This document shows positions 1 through 8,091 of a stretch of DNA of 32,672 nucleotides, piece after piece. Position numbers and translations under genes: made by a program. Source of the DNA: an uncultured Collinsella sp. (GTDB taxonomy: Bacteria; Actinomycetota; Coriobacteriia; Coriobacteriales; Coriobacteriaceae); contig CABUBZ010000018.1 of NCBI GenBank assembly GCA_902489945.1, forward strand, positions 1 through 32,672. Reading direction: 5' to 3'. Every line of letters starts with the position of its first letter. Position 1 is the first letter of the stretch. Below the pieces are notes generated by a model. It searched no databases and was not told the origin of the DNA. It saw nothing but the letters and a program-made list of their open reading frames with translations.

Positions 1-2513
1 AGGTCGGCGCCGTCGTGGGCGCTACCCCGGCAAACCACGTGCGTCGCGAGTGCCCCGCCCCCACCGACAAAATCATCCTGCTGGGCGGCCGCACCGGCCG
101 TGACGGCATCGGCGGTGCCACCGGCTCATCCAAGACCCAGAACACCGAGTCCATCGAGACCTCGGGTGCCGAGGTCCAGAAGGGCAACGCCCCGGTCGAG
201 CGCAAGCTGCAGCGCCTCTTCCGCCGCGGCGACGCCTGCCGCCTGATCAAGCGCTGCAACGACTTTGGCGCCGGCGGCGTCTCGGTCGCCGTGGGTGAGC
301 TTGCCGACGGCCTGTATGTCGACCTGGACACCGTGACCAAGAAGTACGACGGCCTGGACGGCACCGAGCTCGCTATCTCCGAGTCCCAGGAGCGCATGGC
401 CTGCGCCGTCGCCGACGGTGACGTCGAGGAGTTCATGGTCTACGCCGCCGAGGAGAACCTCGAGGCGACCGTTATCGCCGAGGTTACCGCCGAGCCGCGC
501 ATGCGCATGGCCTGGAACGGCGTCGCCATCGTCGACCTGTCCCGCGAGTTCCTCAACTCCAACGGCGCACCCAAGCACCAGGTCGCCCACGTGTGCGCCC
601 GTAGCGTGTGGCAGCCCAGCTGGGCTGGCACCACGCTTGCCGAGCGCATGACCTCGCTCGTCACCGACCTCAACGTCGCCTCCAACAAGGGCCTTTCCGA
701 GCGCTTCGACTCCACCATCGGTGCCGCGACCGTACTCATGCCCTTTGGCGGCAAGACGCAGCTCACCCCCAGCTCGGCCATGGTCGCCAAGTTCCCCGTG
801 GACGGCGAGACCACCACGGCAAGCGCTATGGCATGGGGCTTCAACCCCTACCTGATGGAGGCCGACCAGTTTGCGGGCGCTTACCTGTCCGTAGTCGAGT
901 CCATCGCCAAGCTCGTGGCCGCCGGCTTTGAGCACAAGCGCGCCTATCTCTCCTTCCAGGAGTACTTCGAGCGCCTGCGCACCGAGGCCGAGCGTTGGGG
1001 CAAGCCCATGGCAGCCGTCCTGGGCGCCCTTATGGCCCAGGTCGATCTGGGTGCCGGCGCCATCGGCGGCAAGGACTCTATGAGCGGCTCGTTTGAGGAC
1101 GAGGCCGGCGAGCTCAACGTTCCGCCGACCCTGATCAGCTTCGCTGTGGCCGTGGGCAAGGCGGCCCGCGCCGTCTCCCCCGAGTTCAAGGGCCTGACGC
1201 ACCGCGTCGTCCGCATCGCCCCCGCCACCTACGGCGAGGATTACCGCCCCGACGCCCAGCAGCTGCTCGCAGCGTTCGACGCCGTCGAGGCGCTCACCGC
1301 CAACGGCAACGCCCTGGCCATCTCCACGCCCGGCTACGGCTGCGGCGCCGAAAGCCTCTTTAAAATGTGCGTCGGCAACCAGATCGGTATCGAGCTTGCC
1401 GAGGATGTGGACGTGGAGAGCCTCTTCACCCCGCTCTACGGTAGCTTTATCGTCGAGCTCGCCGAGGATGCCGAGCTGCCCGAGGTCGCCGACGGCGTTG
1501 TCGTCGAGCCCCTGGGCACCACCGTCGAGGGCTATGTCATCGACACCGGCTCCGAGGTCATCGAGCTCGCCGAGCTCCAGGAGGCCTGGGAGAGCGGTAT
1601 CGAGAGCGTCTTCGCCTACCGCAGCGCCGGCGAGACCGCCGAGGTCGAGACCATCCACTTCCGCGCCAAGGATATCCACGTGTACGGCGGCGCCAAGATC
1701 GCCCGCCCGCGCGTGATCATCCCCGTGTTCCCCGGCAACAACTGCGAGTACGACAGCGCCCGCGCCTTCCGCGCAGCCGGTGCCGAGGCCGACACCTTCG
1801 TGATCAACAACCTCACGCCCGAGGCCGTCGCCGAGAGCACCCACGAGCTTGCCCGTCGCATCTGCCAAAGCCAGATCGTCATGATCCCCGGCGGCTTCTC
1901 GGGCGGCGACGAGCCCGACGGCTCCGCCAAGTTCATCACGGCGTTCTTCCGCGCTCCCGAGGTCACCGAGGCAGTCCGCGACCTGCTCAAGGCCCGCGAC
2001 GGTCTGATGCTGGGCATCTGCAACGGCTTCCAGGCCCTGATCAAGCTCGGCCTGGTGCCCTACGGTGACATCGTCGACGCCACGCCCGATGCGCCCACGC
2101 TGACGTTCAACACCATCGGCCGCCACCAGAGCCGTCTGGTGCGCACTCGCATCTCGTCCAATCTGTCCCCGTGGCTGTCGCAGTGCAGCCTGGACGACCC
2201 CTACACCGTCGCCATCAGCCACGGCGAGGGCCGCTTTGTCGCCAACGACGAGGTACTCGCCCAGCTGATTGCCAACGGCCAGGTCGCCACGCAGTACGTG
2301 GGCGAGGACGGCAAGCCCAACATGGATCTTTCCGTCAACCCCAACGGCTCCGCACTCGCCATCGAGGGCATCACGAGCCCCGACGGCCGCGTCCTGGGCA
2401 AGATGGGCCATGCCGAGCGTCGCGGCGACAACCTGTACCGCAACGTGCCCGAGCATGTCCCCGGCGACAAGTTCATGCCGATCTTTGAGAGCGGCGTAGC
2501 CTACTTCGCTTAA
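1..2513 (+). CDS. purL: Phosphoribosylformylglycinamidine synthase (FGAM synthase), 5'-truncated
   Basis: Catalyses the ATP- and glutamine-dependent conversion of FGAR to FGAM in de novo purine synthesis, in the cytoplasm. The reading frame is open from base 3, so the start lies outside the window. About 837 codons of an expected 1,200 or more are visible, consistent with the long single-chain (clostridial/large) form. Near the start is the GGRTGRDGIGGATGSS motif of the synthetase domain, followed by the second AIRS-like half with GAGAIGGKDSMSG. The C-terminal glutaminase begins at about base 1700 (FPGNNCEYDSARAF). The nucleophile Cys is at 2019-2021 in GICNGFQ, and the catalytic His and Glu are at 2409-2411 and 2415-2417 in GHAER. 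All key residues are intact. A strong terminator follows the TAA stop, so the gene ends its transcript. Identity is very secure. Confidence 0.97.
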   Translation, partial: VGAVVGATPANHVRRECPAPTDKIILLGGRTGRDGIGGATGSSKTQNTESIETSGAEVQKGNAPVERKLQRLFRRGDACRLIKRCNDFGAGGVSVAVGELADGLYVDLDTVTKKYDGLDGTELAISESQERMACAVADGDVEEFMVYAAEENLEATVIAEVTAEPRMRMAWNGVAIVDLSREFLNSNGAPKHQVAHVCARSVWQPSWAGTTLAERMTSLVTDLNVASNKGLSERFDSTIGAATVLMPFGGKTQLTPSSAMVAKFPVDGETTTASAMAWGFNPYLMEADQFAGAYLSVVESIAKLVAAGFEHKRAYLSFQEYFERLRTEAERWGKPMAAVLGALMAQVDLGAGAIGGKDSMSGSFEDEAGELNVPPTLISFAVAVGKAARAVSPEFKGLTHRVVRIAPATYGEDYRPDAQQLLAAFDAVEALTANGNALAISTPGYGCGAESLFKMCVGNQIGIELAEDVDVESLFTPLYGSFIVELAEDAELPEVADGVVVEPLGTTVEGYVIDTGSEVIELAELQEAWESGIESVFAYRSAGETAEVETIHFRAKDIHVYGGAKIARPRVIIPVFPGNNCEYDSARAFRAAGAEADTFVINNLTPEAVAESTHELARRICQSQIVMIPGGFSGGDEPDGSAKFITAFFRAPEVTEAVRDLLKARDGLMLGICNGFQALIKLGLVPYGDIVDATPDAPTLTFNTIGRHQSRLVRTRISSNLSPWLSQCSLDDPYTVAISHGEGRFVANDEVLAQLIANGQVATQYVGEDGKPNMDLSVNPNGSALAIEGITSPDGRVLGKMGHAERRGDNLYRNVPEHVPGDKFMPIFESGVAYFA

Positions 2514-2528
2514 AGCTTTCCCATCGGG

Positions 2529-2534
2529 TACAAT
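2529..2534 (+). promoter_or_regulatory. Possible -10 element (TACAAT) upstream of a leader terminator
   Basis: TACAAT stands 15 bases after the purL stop, and 18 bases before the hairpin at 2552. No convincing -35 box is seen at 16-18 bases upstream. If used, the transcript would start near 2541 and meet the terminator almost at once. Weak evidence. Confidence 0.25.
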
Positions 2535-2551
2535 CCCCTCGGGTAACAACA

Positions 2552-2587
2552 CCCGCCACCGGCACACCCGGTGGCGGGTTCTTTTTT
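2552..2587 (+). terminator. Intrinsic terminator after purL
   Basis: A perfect 11-bp stem (2552-2562 with 2568-2578, arm CCCGCCACCGG) has a 5-base loop and is followed by TTCTTTTTT. This is a textbook rho-independent terminator for purL. It sits only 26 bases before the start of the transporter gene. Confidence 0.93.
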
Positions 2588-2612
2588 GCTTCGCGCATAC
2601 AGGAAGGACACC

Positions 2613-3548
2613 ATGGAAAGCCGCAAGCCGTATCTCGCCACCCTGCCCGGACTCATCCTGGGCTGCCTCGTTTGCTGCGCACTCTGGGGGTCGGCTTTTC
2701 CCTGCATCAAGATCGGCTACACGCTCTTCGGCATCCCGGCACACGATAGCGCATCGCAGCTGCTCTTCGCGGGTCTGCGTTTCACCCTTGCCGGCACGCT
2801 GGTCATTATTGGCATGAGCATCGCCCAGCGCCATCCGCTCGTTCCGCAGGCTCGCGATATTAAGCCCATCTTCATCCTGTCGCTCTTCCAGACCATCGGC
2901 CAGTATTTCTTTTTCTACCTGGGCCTCTCGCGCGCCAGCGCCATGTCGAGCTCCATCATCGAGGCCAGCGCCAACTTCCTAGCCATCCTCTTTGCCGCCC
3001 TGGCGTTTCGCACCGAAAAGCTCGATGCGGCCAAGGTGCTCGGCTGCGTGTTGGGGTTTGCCGGTGTCGCACTCGTCAACCTTTCGGGCGCGGACGGAAC
3101 CTTTGGCTTTACGCTCGACGGCGAGGGCTTTATCCTGGCCTCCACCGTCGCAGGTGCCCTTTCGACCTGCCTGATCGGTATCTTCTCGCGCGAGCACGAC
3201 GGCGTGTTGCTTGCCGGCTGGCAGTTCTTGGTCGGCGGCCTCGTCCTCACCGCTATCGGCTTTCTGATGGGCGGCGTGCTCTCCCCCACGGCGATCGTCC
3301 CCGCCATCGCGCTCATCGTCTATATGGCACTTATCTCCGCGGTCGCATACTCGCTGTGGTCGCGCCTGCTTGCCGTCAACCCCGTCAGCCGCGTCTCGGT
3401 CTTTGGATTTATGAACCCGGTCTTCGGCGTGCTGCTGAGCGCGCTGCTGCTCGGCGAGGGCGCCGGCACGAGCCCCGTTACCGTCATCGTTGCCCTGCTG
3501 TTGGTCTGCGGCGGCATCATCATTGTCAACAAACCTAAAAAGGCCTAG
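2613..3548 (+). CDS. EamA-family (drug/metabolite transporter superfamily) permease
   Basis: A 311-residue integral membrane protein with about ten hydrophobic segments in two repeated halves, the usual size and layout of a two-EamA-domain DMT carrier. The first segment contains CCALWGSAFPCIKIGY, the W-G-x-x-F/P signature of the first EamA helix. The second half ends with a glycine-rich helix and a short basic tail (NKPKKA). Such proteins export or import small metabolites by secondary transport; the substrate cannot be read from sequence. The ATG at 2613 is chosen because AGGAAGG ends six bases before it. An in-frame upstream ATG falls inside the terminator stem and has no ribosome-binding site. 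The gene is monocistronic, bounded by terminators on both sides. Confidence 0.88.
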   Translation: MESRKPYLATLPGLILGCLVCCALWGSAFPCIKIGYTLFGIPAHDSASQLLFAGLRFTLAGTLVIIGMSIAQRHPLVPQARDIKPIFILSLFQTIGQYFFFYLGLSRASAMSSSIIEASANFLAILFAALAFRTEKLDAAKVLGCVLGFAGVALVNLSGADGTFGFTLDGEGFILASTVAGALSTCLIGIFSREHDGVLLAGWQFLVGGLVLTAIGFLMGGVLSPTAIVPAIALIVYMALISAVAYSLWSRLLAVNPVSRVSVFGFMNPVFGVLLSALLLGEGAGTSPVTVIVALLLVCGGIIIVNKPKKA

Positions 3549-3612
3549 CGAGCTCACCTTTTTAGAGAGGTTGTTCGCACACTTTAGCTTATTGGAGTAC
3601 ATCGGTGAGCTG

Positions 3613-3647
3613 AGGGCCGCCACGCACGCAAGCGTGCGCCCCTTTTT
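3613..3647 (+). terminator. Intrinsic terminator after the EamA permease
   Basis: A 7-bp palindromic stem, CGCACGC (3623-3629) with GCGTGCG (3632-3638), can be extended by AGGG/CCCT after an internal loop. It is followed by TTTTT at 3643-3647. Orientation fits the + strand transporter. It abuts the end of the convergent diguanylate cyclase gene. Confidence 0.75.
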
Positions 3648-4799
3648 CTAGCGTATCTGGACGCCGGCTTTCTTTTTCTCGGCCTTGACGCGGTAGAGCT
3701 CCACATCGGCAGCGCGAAGCAAGTCTTGCCAGGTATCGACACCGTCGCCGACCCGTGCGTAGCCGATGGACATCCGCAGCAGATACGGCACGTCGGCACG
3801 TGCGAGCTCATCGTTGATTGCCGCACACAGGCTTATGATGTCCTGCTCCGCCGTCGCCTTTTGGAGCACCACGAACTCATCGCCACCATAACGTGCGATA
3901 AAGCCGCCAGACGCCGAGCAGACTTCTTTGAGCGCAGCGGATATGACCTGAAGAGCGTGGTCGCCCTCCACATGCCCATAGCGATCGTTAATCTGCTTAA
4001 AGCCGTCGGCGTCCATCATAAGCAGATATACATCTTCGGCCTGATCCACATTTGAGAAGAGCGACAGCATATAGGTCTCAAAACGGTTGCGATTGTTAAG
4101 TCCAGTCAACGGGTCGGTCGAGATGAGCTGCTCCTGGTAGATGATGTAGAGCAGCAACATGCTAATCATTATGCCGACACAAAGGCCGGGCACCGAGTAT
4201 ACGACCTGAAAGGTACCGCCCACCAGGGCCGGAATGGCGAAAAATGCCAAGGTTCGATAGATGGCCTTCGTCTGCAGGCTCTCGACCCTGCGAGATTGCA
4301 CAAACGCATGCAGGGACGTATGTATAACGTAACAGTAGCTGACGATGGGCTGGATCATATAGGCAAAGCCGCGACGATACACGCCCTGCGAATCGATATA
4401 GAACAGGGCGTGCGTCCAGTAACTGGTAAACGCCAGCACGACCACCAGAGCCGTAGGCAACGTTACAAGCGCCACTCTAGAGCGCGCGGTCAAAATGCGA
4501 GAACCCTGCACCGTCTCGGAATAGATAAACCAGATGAGACACGCGATAGCAAAGAGCGAAAACGAAACCGCGTTGGAAATCCAGTTGGCAGCAATGCCCA
4601 ACGTGCCGTCCACACCGTCCGAAAGCGTCCAGATCATATCGAAGAAAAAGTAGGCAGCAGACGTGTAGCCCAGCATGCTAAACAAAAGCTGCTGGGTGCT
4701 CGAGAACAAGGAGCGACGACTTCGCACGGCAAGCCCGATAAGAACAATCATGCATAGCACGAATATCTCAATCTTGAGTGCCTTAACCACTAGCGCCAT
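3648..4799 (-). CDS. Membrane-bound diguanylate cyclase (GGDEF domain)
   Basis: Makes cyclic di-GMP from two GTP. The N-terminal 200 residues or so contain about six to seven hydrophobic helices without a recognisable sensor domain. They are followed by a complete GGDEF domain beginning DPLTGLNNRNRF. The metal/GTP motif MDADGFKQIND and the active site ARYGGDEF (GGDEF at about residues 305-309) are intact. No RxxD inhibitory site is seen five residues before GGDEF (the stretch reads ASGG), so product feedback is probably absent. No EAL domain follows. The start is uncertain: ATG 4799 gives MALVVKALKIEIF, but GAAGGG abuts it. GTG 4790 has that Shine-Dalgarno nine bases away, and a TTG at 4832 would add 11 residues. 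Preceded by its own putative promoter and a dyad. Confidence 0.92.
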   Translation of the reverse strand: MALVVKALKIEIFVLCMIVLIGLAVRSRRSLFSSTQQLLFSMLGYTSAAYFFFDMIWTLSDGVDGTLGIAANWISNAVSFSLFAIACLIWFIYSETVQGSRILTARSRVALVTLPTALVVVLAFTSYWTHALFYIDSQGVYRRGFAYMIQPIVSYCYVIHTSLHAFVQSRRVESLQTKAIYRTLAFFAIPALVGGTFQVVYSVPGLCVGIMISMLLLYIIYQEQLISTDPLTGLNNRNRFETYMLSLFSNVDQAEDVYLLMMDADGFKQINDRYGHVEGDHALQVISAALKEVCSASGGFIARYGGDEFVVLQKATAEQDIISLCAAINDELARADVPYLLRMSIGYARVGDGVDTWQDLLRAADVELYRVKAEKKKAGVQIR

Positions 4800-4853
4800 C
4801 CCTTCAATATCCAAGTGGTCAGAATCGCCCAATTCGAATCAGGGCAATAAACA

Positions 4854-4886
4854 CCCCTTTACTCCGCAGGGGTAAAGGGGATAATA
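4854..4886 (-). promoter_or_regulatory. Putative promoter and overlapping dyad of the diguanylate cyclase gene
   Basis: On the minus strand a TATTAT -10-like hexamer (4886-4881) is followed directly by a perfect 9-bp inverted repeat, CCCCTTTAC/GTAAAGGGG (arms 4854-4862 and 4872-4880, 9-base spacer). The repeat would cover the transcription start, as an operator or a 5' hairpin. A weak -35 (TTGCAG, 4911-4906) lies 19 bases from the -10. Confidence 0.45.
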
Positions 4887-4889
4887 GCA

Positions 4890-4933
4890 GAGCGCCCGAA
4901 CATCACTGCAAAACAGTTTCTGTTCGGGCGCTC
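4890..4933 (-). terminator. Large hairpin downstream of kdgT, probable terminator
   Basis: A perfect 13-bp stem (4890-4902 with 4921-4933, arm GAGCGCCCGAACA) encloses a second 4-bp stem, ACTG/CAGT, with loop CAAAA. It lies about 48 bases after the kdgT stop. The following bases on the minus strand (TGCTATTATCC) are only modestly T-rich, so termination is likely but not certain. Confidence 0.55.
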
Positions 4934-4980
4934 ATACGGCGCGAATTGCACACGTCGGCATCATTGATGAGTATCGATTG

Positions 4981-6003
4981 CTACTCGCCATCGATGTCAG
5001 TCGCGACGGCCTCCTCGATGGCCTCGACACCGACAGGCGACAGATCCTCCTTGCCTTGGCAGAACTTCTTGTCGACCCAGCCAGTCAGAATCGGAGCCAT
5101 GATCGCCGTGATGATAACGGCGGTGGCGATCTGAGCGTACGCGGTGGGCGCAAGCTCGGCGTAGCGCGGTGCGACCTCGGCGAGGGCAACCGGTGTGGTC
5201 ATAGCCGTGCCGGCAATGGTGGAGCAAGCCACAGCGGCCTTGCCATTGCCGCCGCACAGACGCTCGAACGCAAAGGTGATGGGACCGACGACAAACAGCG
5301 TGACAAGGCCCAGCAAGATGCCGGAAATACCGCCGGTGATAAAGCTCGACAGGCTCATGGACGCACCGAGCTGAAATCCGATGACGGCAATCGCGGGATT
5401 GGCACCGGGAACCAGCAGGTTTTTGATAAACGGGAACAGGTTGCCCAGGACCATGCCGATAACGAGCGGCAGGATAGAACCGACGATAGTGCCCAGTGGG
5501 ATGCTAGCGAGACCCGAGACACCGAGGATGATCATCGTGACGGCGGGGCCAGCCGTAAAGAACAGGATACCGACGGCGCCCTGCTCGGACTCATCGCCGA
5601 ACTCGCCCATGATGCCCGTATAGAGCGCCATGTTGCAAAACGTGATGCCGCCGATGATAGACACGGAGCTCAAACCCAGGAAGTTGTCGTTAAAGAAATA
5701 CGCCACGCCCAAGCCGAGAGCCGCCGCTACGACGAGCTTGGGGATCAGCACGACGATACCGGTCTTGATGGCACCCGGCGTGGACTTAAAGCTGATGCCG
5801 GCGCCCACAAACAGCAGGATCGCGGCGACGATGGTATTGGAGCCACCGCGGCAGACAGCCGTAAAGAAGCCGCCGATCTCAAAAACCTGCGGGCAGAAGG
5901 TGTTGAGCAAAAGGCCGACGATCATCGGATAGATCATGATGTCACCCGGGATGCGCGGGACCTTGAATTTCTTTTGCTCGTTGGCGGTTGCTTCCTGTGC
6001 CAT
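4981..6003 (-). CDS. kdgT: 2-keto-3-deoxygluconate permease (KdgT family)
   Basis: A 340-residue polytopic membrane protein of about ten helices, matching the KdgT family in length and in characteristic stretches: VPRIPGDIMIYPMIVGLLLN near the N-terminus, LLFVGAGISFKSTPGAIKTG, GGITFCNMALYTGIMGEFGD, and a C-terminal half with AACSTIAGTA-like and ALAEVAPRY motifs. The family imports 2-keto-3-deoxygluconate, a pectin/uronate breakdown product, with protons. The ATG at 6003 is preferred because GGGGG precedes it by four bases; a TTG ten codons upstream has no ribosome-binding site. No other uronate-catabolism gene is visible beside it, so the exact sugar acid is inferred from family only. The hairpin at 4890-4933 probably ends the transcript. 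Confidence 0.88.
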   Translation of the reverse strand: MAQEATANEQKKFKVPRIPGDIMIYPMIVGLLLNTFCPQVFEIGGFFTAVCRGGSNTIVAAILLFVGAGISFKSTPGAIKTGIVVLIPKLVVAAALGLGVAYFFNDNFLGLSSVSIIGGITFCNMALYTGIMGEFGDESEQGAVGILFFTAGPAVTMIILGVSGLASIPLGTIVGSILPLVIGMVLGNLFPFIKNLLVPGANPAIAVIGFQLGASMSLSSFITGGISGILLGLVTLFVVGPITFAFERLCGGNGKAAVACSTIAGTAMTTPVALAEVAPRYAELAPTAYAQIATAVIITAIMAPILTGWVDKKFCQGKEDLSPVGVEAIEEAVATDIDGE

Positions 6004-6122
6004 GAAACCCCCATTTCCGCTGACGGGGTACAAAAGCCCACGTCACGCTTTGCTACAGTAAAGTCTGACCATGGTACCAGAAGAAATAGACCAGCTCGGT
6101 GAGAAATTCGATTCGTTGGACA

Positions 6123-6141
6123 GGGGCGCTAAACGTGCCCC
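6123..6141 (-). other. Small stem-loop just after azlD
   Basis: A 7-bp stem including one G-T pair (6123-6129 with 6135-6141) and a 5-base loop lies four bases beyond the azlD stop. No T-run follows on the minus strand, so it may be an mRNA 3'-end structure and not a classical terminator. Confidence 0.35.
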
Positions 6142-6145
6142 GCTC

Positions 6146-6469
6146 TTATATGAGGCTCAAAACGATATAGAACACGATGCCCGAAACACAGCACCACAGC
6201 ATCGATTTTGTCTTGATTGCCACCACCACGACCCCAGCCGCCGCGATCCAGGGAACCAGACCCGGCCATAGCCCCGCATCGAATGCGCCGGGGTTTATCA
6301 AGTCGTTGGCGACCAGCGCCGCAAAGGCAGCGGGCGGAATATAACCCAAGGCCTCAGCAACGCGGGGCGACAAGGTCCGCCCGCGCAGGGCGAATGCCGG
6401 CGCGATGCGGAAGAATGCGATGGCTGCCCACGACGACAGCCACAGGACCAAAAACTCATTAACGTGCAT
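6146..6469 (-). CDS. azlD: Branched-chain amino-acid exporter, small subunit AzlD
   Basis: A 107-residue protein with about four hydrophobic helices, the usual size of AzlD. It contains the typical ALGYIPPAAFAALVANDL stretch after a TLSPRVAE segment. AzlC and AzlD together form an exporter of branched-chain amino acids and analogues in the inner membrane. The start is the ATG at 6469, with AAGGGG eight bases upstream. It overlaps the last 11 bases of azlC, indicating translational coupling. No recognisable regulator lies beside the pair. A stem-loop follows the stop. Confidence 0.9.
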   Translation of the reverse strand: MHVNEFLVLWLSSWAAIAFFRIAPAFALRGRTLSPRVAEALGYIPPAAFAALVANDLINPGAFDAGLWPGLVPWIAAAGVVVVAIKTKSMLWCCVSGIVFYIVLSLI

Positions 6470-7151
6470 CGCGGACACCCCTTCCATCCGCAAGGGCATC
6501 GCACGCGAGTGCCACGGCAACACCGACGAGCACGCTTACCGGCACGGCGACATTCGTCCACCCCAAGAACTTGCATATGGCAACAGACACTGCAGCCATT
6601 ACGGCAGCCACAGCATTGCCGCGTGACAGTCGCTGCGAAAAGAGCAGGCAGATAAAGAGCGAAGTGCAGACAAAACCTGCAATAGCGGTGGGAACATCGA
6701 CAACGGCACCGACAACGGCACCCATCGTGCACGAAACGCCCCATGTTGCGATGAGGATCACGTTAAGCACAACGGACTCATTCGGACCCCAATCCTCCCC
6801 CTCGACCAACTTGGCAAGCGAGATGCCGTATGCCTCCTCGGTGAGCGTCGCGGCAACCGCCAACGTCTGGCGCTTCGAAGCCCCCGTAAGATGTGGGGCA
6901 ATCGACGCCGAGTAAAGCGCAAAGCGAGAGGAGACGGCGGCGACGGAGGCGACGATCGATGCCGCCGGCACGCCCGCCAGCCACAAGTTACAGATCATGA
7001 ACTGCCCACTGCCCGTCACGAACGTGCTGCTCAGGGCAAAAACCATCCAGGGCTCCATTCCTGTCTGCCCCATGATCATTCCGCACGGCGCGCCTATCGC
7101 AACATAGGTAAGCATCACCGGCCAGACAGTTTTAACGATTTTGAACACCAT
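6459..7151 (-). CDS. azlC: Branched-chain amino-acid exporter, large subunit AzlC
   Basis: A 230-residue polytopic protein, the normal length for AzlC. Family-typical stretches include PVMLTYVAIGAPCGMIMGQ near the N-terminus, STFVTGSGQFMICNLWLAG, and the SRFALYSASIAPHL loop followed by LTEEAYGISL. AzlC is the large permease subunit and works with AzlD. The ATG at 7151 is chosen because AAGGA precedes it by five bases; the open frame continues upstream but carries no membrane segment or ribosome-binding site. The gene is divergent from the HD-domain gene, and a 7-bp dyad lies between them 30 bases upstream of this start. Confidence 0.9.
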   Translation of the reverse strand: MVFKIVKTVWPVMLTYVAIGAPCGMIMGQTGMEPWMVFALSSTFVTGSGQFMICNLWLAGVPAASIVASVAAVSSRFALYSASIAPHLTGASKRQTLAVAATLTEEAYGISLAKLVEGEDWGPNESVVLNVILIATWGVSCTMGAVVGAVVDVPTAIAGFVCTSLFICLLFSQRLSRGNAVAAVMAAVSVAICKFLGWTNVAVPVSVLVGVAVALACDALADGRGVRDAR

Positions 7152-7180
7152 AACGTTCCTTATCCCGACAAGACATCCGA

Positions 7181-7200
7181 GCCGCATGCAACGATGCGGC
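7181..7200 (-). promoter_or_regulatory. Dyad in the azlC leader
   Basis: The inverted repeat GCCGCAT/ATGCGGC (7181-7187 and 7194-7200, 6-base spacer) lies 30 bases upstream of the azlC start. It could be an operator or a leader hairpin. No clear promoter was recognised around it. Confidence 0.35.
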
Positions 7201-7232
7201 AGATTTATCGTCCGGCGGCAACCGGGTTCACC

Positions 7233-7238
7233 TACAAT
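7233..7238 (+). promoter_or_regulatory. Putative -10 of the HD-domain gene
   Basis: TACAAT stands 40 bases before the ATG and is followed by TTGCCACC. No clear -35 is found at the proper distance. Confidence 0.35.
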
Positions 7239-7278
7239 TGCCACCGGATCGAAAGACACAACTTTTTAGGAAGTCATT

Positions 7279-8091
7279 ATGACAGCTATCGATCGAACGC
7301 GGGCAGCCAGGGCCTTCAAGACCTATACCGATGCCTACGATGCCACCAATCCGCGCATCGCACTCAAAATCGAGCACACCTATCACGTGGCGGAAGCGTG
7401 CGATGCCGTGGCGCGCGAGCAGAACTGGTCGACAGAGGATATTGACCTGGCCTGGCTTTGCGGCCTGCTGCACGATATGGGCCGCTTTGAGCAGCTGCGA
7501 CGCTGGGACACCTTTAAAGATGCCGAGAGCATGAGCCATGCAGCGTTGGGCGTCGAGGTCCTCTTTGGCGAGAATCCCGCCGATGCACCAGCCGCAACGA
7601 GCATCCGCAATTTTATTGAGGCCGACGAGAACGACGAGCTCATTCGCGCGAGCATTGCCTATCACAGCGATTTCCGCCTACCCGCGCAGCTCGATAAGCG
7701 CACCCAGAGCTTCTGCGACATCGTGCGCGACGGCGACAAGATCGACATAATGCGCACCATCGCTGACAGTACCGTCGACACCATCCTCAAAGTGAATGAG
7801 GACACGTTTCTTTCCAGTGGCTTCTCGGCGCCGACGCTCGCCGCCTTTGACGAGCGCCGGTGCGTCGCACGCGATGAGCGCGAGGAGCCGGCAGACTTCC
7901 TGGTAGGGCTCATCTGCTTTATGTTTGAACTTGTCTATCCCGCAAGCCGCGCGCTGGCGCGCGAGCAGGGCGATATCTACCGCCTGCTCGACGCACCCTT
8001 TGGCATTAAACGGCCCTTTACCGATCCCGCCACACAGGCGACCTGGGAGCGCCTCAAAGGCGAGATGCGCACCTGGCTGGCAGGCGCCTAG
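7279..8091 (+). CDS. HD-domain phosphohydrolase-like protein
   Basis: A 270-residue cytoplasmic protein with an N-terminal HD domain. The metal ligands expected of the superfamily are visible: His36 in IEHTYHVAEAC, His65-Asp66 in LCGLLHDMGRFEQ, a further His in ESMSHAALGVEVLF, and a late His in SIAYHSDFRLP. HD proteins hydrolyse phosphomonoesters or phosphodiesters such as nucleotides; the substrate here is unknown, and there is no RelA/SpoT synthetase or nucleic-acid-binding domain. AGGAAG lies five bases before the ATG. The gene is transcribed alone. Its TAG stop overlaps the stop of the convergent etfA gene by four bases, leaving no room for a terminator between them. Confidence 0.85.
   Translation: MTAIDRTRAARAFKTYTDAYDATNPRIALKIEHTYHVAEACDAVAREQNWSTEDIDLAWLCGLLHDMGRFEQLRRWDTFKDAESMSHAALGVEVLFGENPADAPAATSIRNFIEADENDELIRASIAYHSDFRLPAQLDKRTQSFCDIVRDGDKIDIMRTIADSTVDTILKVNEDTFLSSGFSAPTLAAFDERRCVARDEREEPADFLVGLICFMFELVYPASRALAREQGDIYRLLDAPFGIKRPFTDPATQATWERLKGEMRTWLAGA

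Noticed and set aside
126..2834. Very long (about 900-codon) open frame antisense to purL
   Set aside because: It mirrors the codon structure of the GC-rich purL gene, consists of repetitive A/G/D/L/H-rich sequence with no family motif, and runs through the purL terminator.
4978..6102. Open frame antisense to kdgT
   Set aside because: The product is an improbable string of D, G, R and Q residues, while the minus strand gives a clear polytopic permease.
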